From the NCBI RefSeq assembly GCF_003259525.1, contig NZ_QLLO01000002.1, forward strand, positions 248,001 through 312,000: a stretch of DNA of 64,000 nt, written 5' to 3'. The position numbers and the translations under genes were made by a program. Shown here one piece after another: positions 60,724 through 64,000 of this stretch (the first letter of the stretch is position 1; each line of letters opens with the position of its first letter). The DNA is from Olleya aquimaris (GTDB lineage Bacteria > Bacteroidota > Bacteroidia > Flavobacteriales > Flavobacteriaceae). A model generated the notes under the pieces. It saw only the letters and a program-made list of their open reading frames with translations. It ran no database searches and was not told the DNA's origin.

Positions 60724-60769
60724 TCAGGAATTTAATGGTTTAGGTTGTTATATAATAAACAGGATATCA

Positions 60770-61681
60770 ATGGATAAAGAGCTACTAATAAAAAAATGGT
60801 TAAATAACGACTTGACTGAAGCTGAAGAAAAAGCTTTTAAGCAATTAGATGACTATGCTTTTAATAAAGAGATTGTTGAAACAGCTAAGTTGTTTAAAGC
60901 ATCAGCCTTTACTAATATTGATGATTTTGAAACTTTTAAAGCAAAATATAAGACGCAAAACAAACCAGTTAAAAAGCTACAATGGTTATCTCCAATGCTT
61001 AAAATAGCTGGTGTAATAGTCATTGCTTTAGGTGTATACTTTACTATTTTCTCTAATAATAACACAGAAATTAAAACATTAGCCAGTCAGAAAACAACTA
61101 TAGATTTACCAGATCAATCTCAAGTAGTATTAAATGCGTTATCTGTTATTAATTATAACAAAAACACATGGGAAGATAACAGAACATTAAAGCTTGATGG
61201 AGAAGCTTATTTTAAAGTAGCAAAGGGTAATACTTTTGATGTCATTACAAGTCAAGGAAAAGTTACTGTTGTTGGTACGCAGTTTAATGTAAAACAGCGC
61301 AACAATTTTTTTGAAGTTCAATGTTTTGAAGGGGTTGTTAAAGTAAAGTCAGACACTATTATTAGAACGCTAACAGCTGGTGATGTATACCGATTGCTAG
61401 ATGGAAAATTTACACAATCTAAAACCATAAATACAATTGCTGAATGGGTTAACAATACTAGTGTTTTTAATGCAATTCCAATTAAACAAGTGTTTGCAGA
61501 ATTGGAAAGACAATACAATATAAAAGCTTCATTAATTAATGTAGATGGCAATAGGTTATTTACAGGAGGTTTTACACACAGTAATTTAGAGGATGCCCTA
61601 AAATCTATTACACAACCAATGAATTTGACTTTTCAATTAATGTCATCGAAACAAGTCAATATTAATGGGCAAAATAACTAA
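60770..61681 (+). CDS. FecR family anti-sigma factor
   Basis: 303 residues. The N-terminal cytoplasmic part (1-75, anti-sigma domain, LLIKKWLNNDLTEAEEKAF) is followed by one membrane helix (77-94). The periplasmic FecR domain has TIDLPDQSQVVLNALSVINY, GEAYFKV and FDVITSQGKVTVVGTQFNVKQ, and the C-terminal region ends IKQVFAELERQYNIKA.., typical of Bacteroidota FecR. It passes the signal from the receptor to the sigma factor. The receptor gene starts 17 bases before its stop. Confidence 0.92.
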   Translation: MDKELLIKKWLNNDLTEAEEKAFKQLDDYAFNKEIVETAKLFKASAFTNIDDFETFKAKYKTQNKPVKKLQWLSPMLKIAGVIVIALGVYFTIFSNNNTEIKTLASQKTTIDLPDQSQVVLNALSVINYNKNTWEDNRTLKLDGEAYFKVAKGNTFDVITSQGKVTVVGTQFNVKQRNNFFEVQCFEGVVKVKSDTIIRTLTAGDVYRLLDGKFTQSKTINTIAEWVNNTSVFNAIPIKQVFAELERQYNIKASLINVDGNRLFTGGFTHSNLEDALKSITQPMNLTFQLMSSKQVNINGQNN

Positions 61682-64000
61682 AGGTATTGCTATTGTCACT
61701 CTGTTTTTTTTAAGTACTGTTAGCTTAATTGCTCAGGATGCAAAAAAAGAGCAGACTTTAGATGTTATTATCAAAAACCTTCAAAAGCAACACAATGTTC
61801 AGTTTAATTATGCAGAAGATGTTATTAAATCCATTACTTTAAAACCACCTCCAAAAAACAGTTCATTAAAACAGGCATTGGTGTATTTAGAAAAAACAAC
61901 ACCTTTACAATTTTCCTTAAATAATTCAAGTATTGTTATTGTAAAGCCTAAAGAAGACTTTTTTCTTTGTGGTTACCTTAAAGACAAAGATAACCTTCAG
62001 CCCATAGTATCAGCAACTGTACAAGGATTTAAAGATGTAGCAATAACAGATGTAAATGGGTACTTTAAAATTAAAATAAGTAAGCCTTCAGAGTTAATTA
62101 CCATTAGGTATTTAGGCTACAAAACAATTAATAGAGTTTACAATCAGTTTTTAACTTCAGAATGTGGTTCGGTTTTTATGCTACCAGATTTTCAATTTTT
62201 ATCTGAAGTTTTAATTTCTAATTATATAACTGCAGGAATTAATAAATTTAATGATGGATCTTTTAAAGTAGATTTTAAAAATTTTGACATTCTTCCTGGA
62301 CTTATAGAAAATGATGTGTTACAAGCTGTTCAGTCTTTCCCAGGTATTCAAAGCATTGATGAAACCGTCTCTAATTTAAATATTAGAGGAGGAGCACATG
62401 ACCAGAATTTAATTTTATGGGATAATATTAAAATGTATCAATCAGGACATTTTTTTGGTTTAATCTCTATGTTTAATCCACAAATTACACAGCAAGTTTC
62501 AATACTTAAAAATGGAAGTGATGTTAGCTATACAGATGGTGTTTCTGGTACTATAAGTATGCAAACAGACAAAAACATTAATAATGTGTTTAAAGCAAAT
62601 GTGGGTGTTAATTTAACAGATGTAAACTTATTTGTAGACTTGCCTACCGGTAAAATGGGATCGTTACAAGTTGCAGGAAGAAAATCGGTTAGTGAGGTAT
62701 TAAATACACCAACCTACAATAATTATTTTGAAAGAATTTCTCAGAATACCGAAGTAGATAACAATGTAGATAATACCATCAATTCGGACAAAACATTTGA
62801 TTTTTATGATGCTTCTTTACGTTGGTTATATAAAATAAGTGAAAACGATGAAATTAGACTAAATTTTATAACAGTCTCTAATCAATTGCAATTTGATGAA
62901 ACCGCAGAAATTAACAATACTCAGCAATCTAGGACAAGTCAACTAAATCAAAATAGTATTGCTGGAGGGTTATATTATAAACGCACTTGGAGCACCAAAG
63001 TTAAATCTACTTTTGAAGTTTACGAAACAGATTATAAATTAAAATCTGTAAACGCTAATGTATTAGAGTCTCAACGCTTTTTACAAGAAAATATAGTGTC
63101 CGAAACTAGCTTAAAACTACAAACACAATATAGTTTAAATAATACTATGAAGTTATCTGGAGGCTATCATTTTGTTGAAACTGAAATCACTAATCTAGAT
63201 GATGTTGATACACCAGTTTTTAGAATTTTAATATCAGAAGTTCTTAGGACACATGGTGCTTTTGCACAAGTAAATTATTCAACTTTAAATAAAAATACAA
63301 CCCTAGTTTTGGGTGTTAGATATAATTATTTAGATAAATTTAAAAAGCAAATTTGGGAGCCTAGATTTAATTTTAGTCAACGCTTTTTAGATTATTTTAC
63401 TGTTGAAATTTTAGGCGAGTTTAAACATCAAAACACTTCGCAAATCATAAATTTTCAAAATGATTTTTTAGGTATAGAAAAACGCAGGTGGCAATTATCA
63501 AATAATATGGATATTCCTGTTATAACAAGTCAGCAACTATCTTTAGGTGTTAATTATAGTAAAAATGAATGGCTAGTAAGTGTCGATGGATATTACAAAA
63601 ACGTAGACGGAATCACAGCACAAAGCCAAGGATTTCAAAATCAATACGAATTTGTAAAGTCTAAAGGAAGCTACAGTGTTACAGGATTGGATCTACTTTT
63701 AAGAAAACAATTTAGTCATTTCAATACTTGGCTTAGTTATTCATTAATGAATAATCTGTATGAATTTAAAGATTTGGAAGATGGTACTTTTCCTAGTAAT
63801 TTTAATATTACACATGCAGCAAACTTTGGGTTGTCCTACTCTAATAACAACTTTAAATCTTCAATAGGTGCAAATTGGCATACAGGAAAACCCATAACAA
63901 TTCCCGAAGGTATTAATCCAAATAGTGAGCAATCTATAATTTTTGGAGAGACTAACGCTGAAAAACTTGAAGATTATATTAGAGTAGATGCTTCGGTTCA
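61665..64000 (+). CDS. TonB-dependent receptor (N-terminal part, runs off the window)
   Basis: 778 codons are visible without a stop. Signal peptide (about 1-25, VSLIAQ), an STN-like domain (about 28-95, QTLDVIIKNLQKQHNVQFNY), a carboxypeptidase-regulatory-like domain (about 100-175, GYLKDKDNLQPIVSATVQG, ITDVNGYFKI, LGYKTIN), then the TonB plug (from about 180; ILPGLIENDVLQAVQSFPGI, NLNIRGGAHDQNLILWDN) and barrel strands. The STN domain marks a signalling receptor that would control the FecR/sigma pair upstream. Start ATG 61665 overlaps fecR by 17 nt. Ligand unknown. Confidence 0.9.
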   Translation, partial: MGKITKGIAIVTLFFLSTVSLIAQDAKKEQTLDVIIKNLQKQHNVQFNYAEDVIKSITLKPPPKNSSLKQALVYLEKTTPLQFSLNNSSIVIVKPKEDFFLCGYLKDKDNLQPIVSATVQGFKDVAITDVNGYFKIKISKPSELITIRYLGYKTINRVYNQFLTSECGSVFMLPDFQFLSEVLISNYITAGINKFNDGSFKVDFKNFDILPGLIENDVLQAVQSFPGIQSIDETVSNLNIRGGAHDQNLILWDNIKMYQSGHFFGLISMFNPQITQQVSILKNGSDVSYTDGVSGTISMQTDKNINNVFKANVGVNLTDVNLFVDLPTGKMGSLQVAGRKSVSEVLNTPTYNNYFERISQNTEVDNNVDNTINSDKTFDFYDASLRWLYKISENDEIRLNFITVSNQLQFDETAEINNTQQSRTSQLNQNSIAGGLYYKRTWSTKVKSTFEVYETDYKLKSVNANVLESQRFLQENIVSETSLKLQTQYSLNNTMKLSGGYHFVETEITNLDDVDTPVFRILISEVLRTHGAFAQVNYSTLNKNTTLVLGVRYNYLDKFKKQIWEPRFNFSQRFLDYFTVEILGEFKHQNTSQIINFQNDFLGIEKRRWQLSNNMDIPVITSQQLSLGVNYSKNEWLVSVDGYYKNVDGITAQSQGFQNQYEFVKSKGSYSVTGLDLLLRKQFSHFNTWLSYSLMNNLYEFKDLEDGTFPSNFNITHAANFGLSYSNNNFKSSIGANWHTGKPITIPEGINPNSEQSIIFGETNAEKLEDYIRVDASV

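Overview
The window is about 64 kb of AT-rich chromosome (roughly one third G+C) from a member of the Flavobacteriaceae (Bacteroidota). Evidence: type IX secretion (T9SS) C-terminal sorting domains, a PorV/PorQ-type outer-membrane protein, an ECF sigma/FecR/TonB-receptor triplet, DUF6090 proteins, a cyclophilin-FKBP fusion of the kind known from Flavobacterium, Bacteroidota promoters of the form TTTG-N19..21-TAnnTTTG, and almost no Shine-Dalgarno sequences. Genus and species cannot be fixed from the sequence. No rRNA, tRNA or CRISPR was seen.

Layout. (1) 25-7422: end of a surface-polysaccharide operon with two GT4 and one GT2 glycosyltransferases, an O-antigen ligase/polymerase-like protein, a large unassigned membrane protein, and a separately promoted undecaprenyl-phosphate sugar transferase. 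(2) 7652-19438: mostly housekeeping genes. These are a DUF4105 protein with a PorV/PorQ family protein, pssA, terC, the minus-strand run kdsD-tatC-CMD-lptB, recQ, the cyclophilin-FKBP isomerase, and a DinB/YfiT-like protein. (3) 19526-27688: AlkD-like repair protein, a BLUF photoreceptor, two unassigned membrane proteins, a sirtuin, a CHRD lipoprotein, trmH, a carboxypeptidase-regulatory-like protein, and a DEAD-box RNA helicase with a structured leader. (4) 27938-33112: accessory DNA set into housekeeping genes. It holds a roughly 2 kb segment bounded by perfect 17-bp inverted repeats that carries two DUF6090 genes, then (after rdgB) a three-gene cluster ending in a Tae4-like peptidoglycan amidase. 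(5) 33169-43268: rlmH, nadC, yihY, priA, a LytTR response regulator, rpsF-rpsR-rplI, a GDPD lipoprotein, a DUF6495-like gene and hisS. (6) 43354-57940: three large T9SS-sorted secreted proteins, two of them paralogues, with closely matching promoter architecture. (7) 58241-64000: two lipoproteins, a possible small ORF, and divergently an ECF sigma factor, FecR anti-sigma factor and the start of a TonB-dependent receptor that runs off the right edge.

The points most worth following up are the amidase cluster (no injection-system or recognisable immunity gene nearby), the inverted-repeat-bounded DUF6090 segment with a 7-bp duplication at a start codon, the shared operator-like motif placed 6 nt upstream of the -33 element of all three T9SS-cargo genes, and the 7-bp-period repeats in several intergenic spaces. 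All function assignments were made by reading motifs; no database search was possible.
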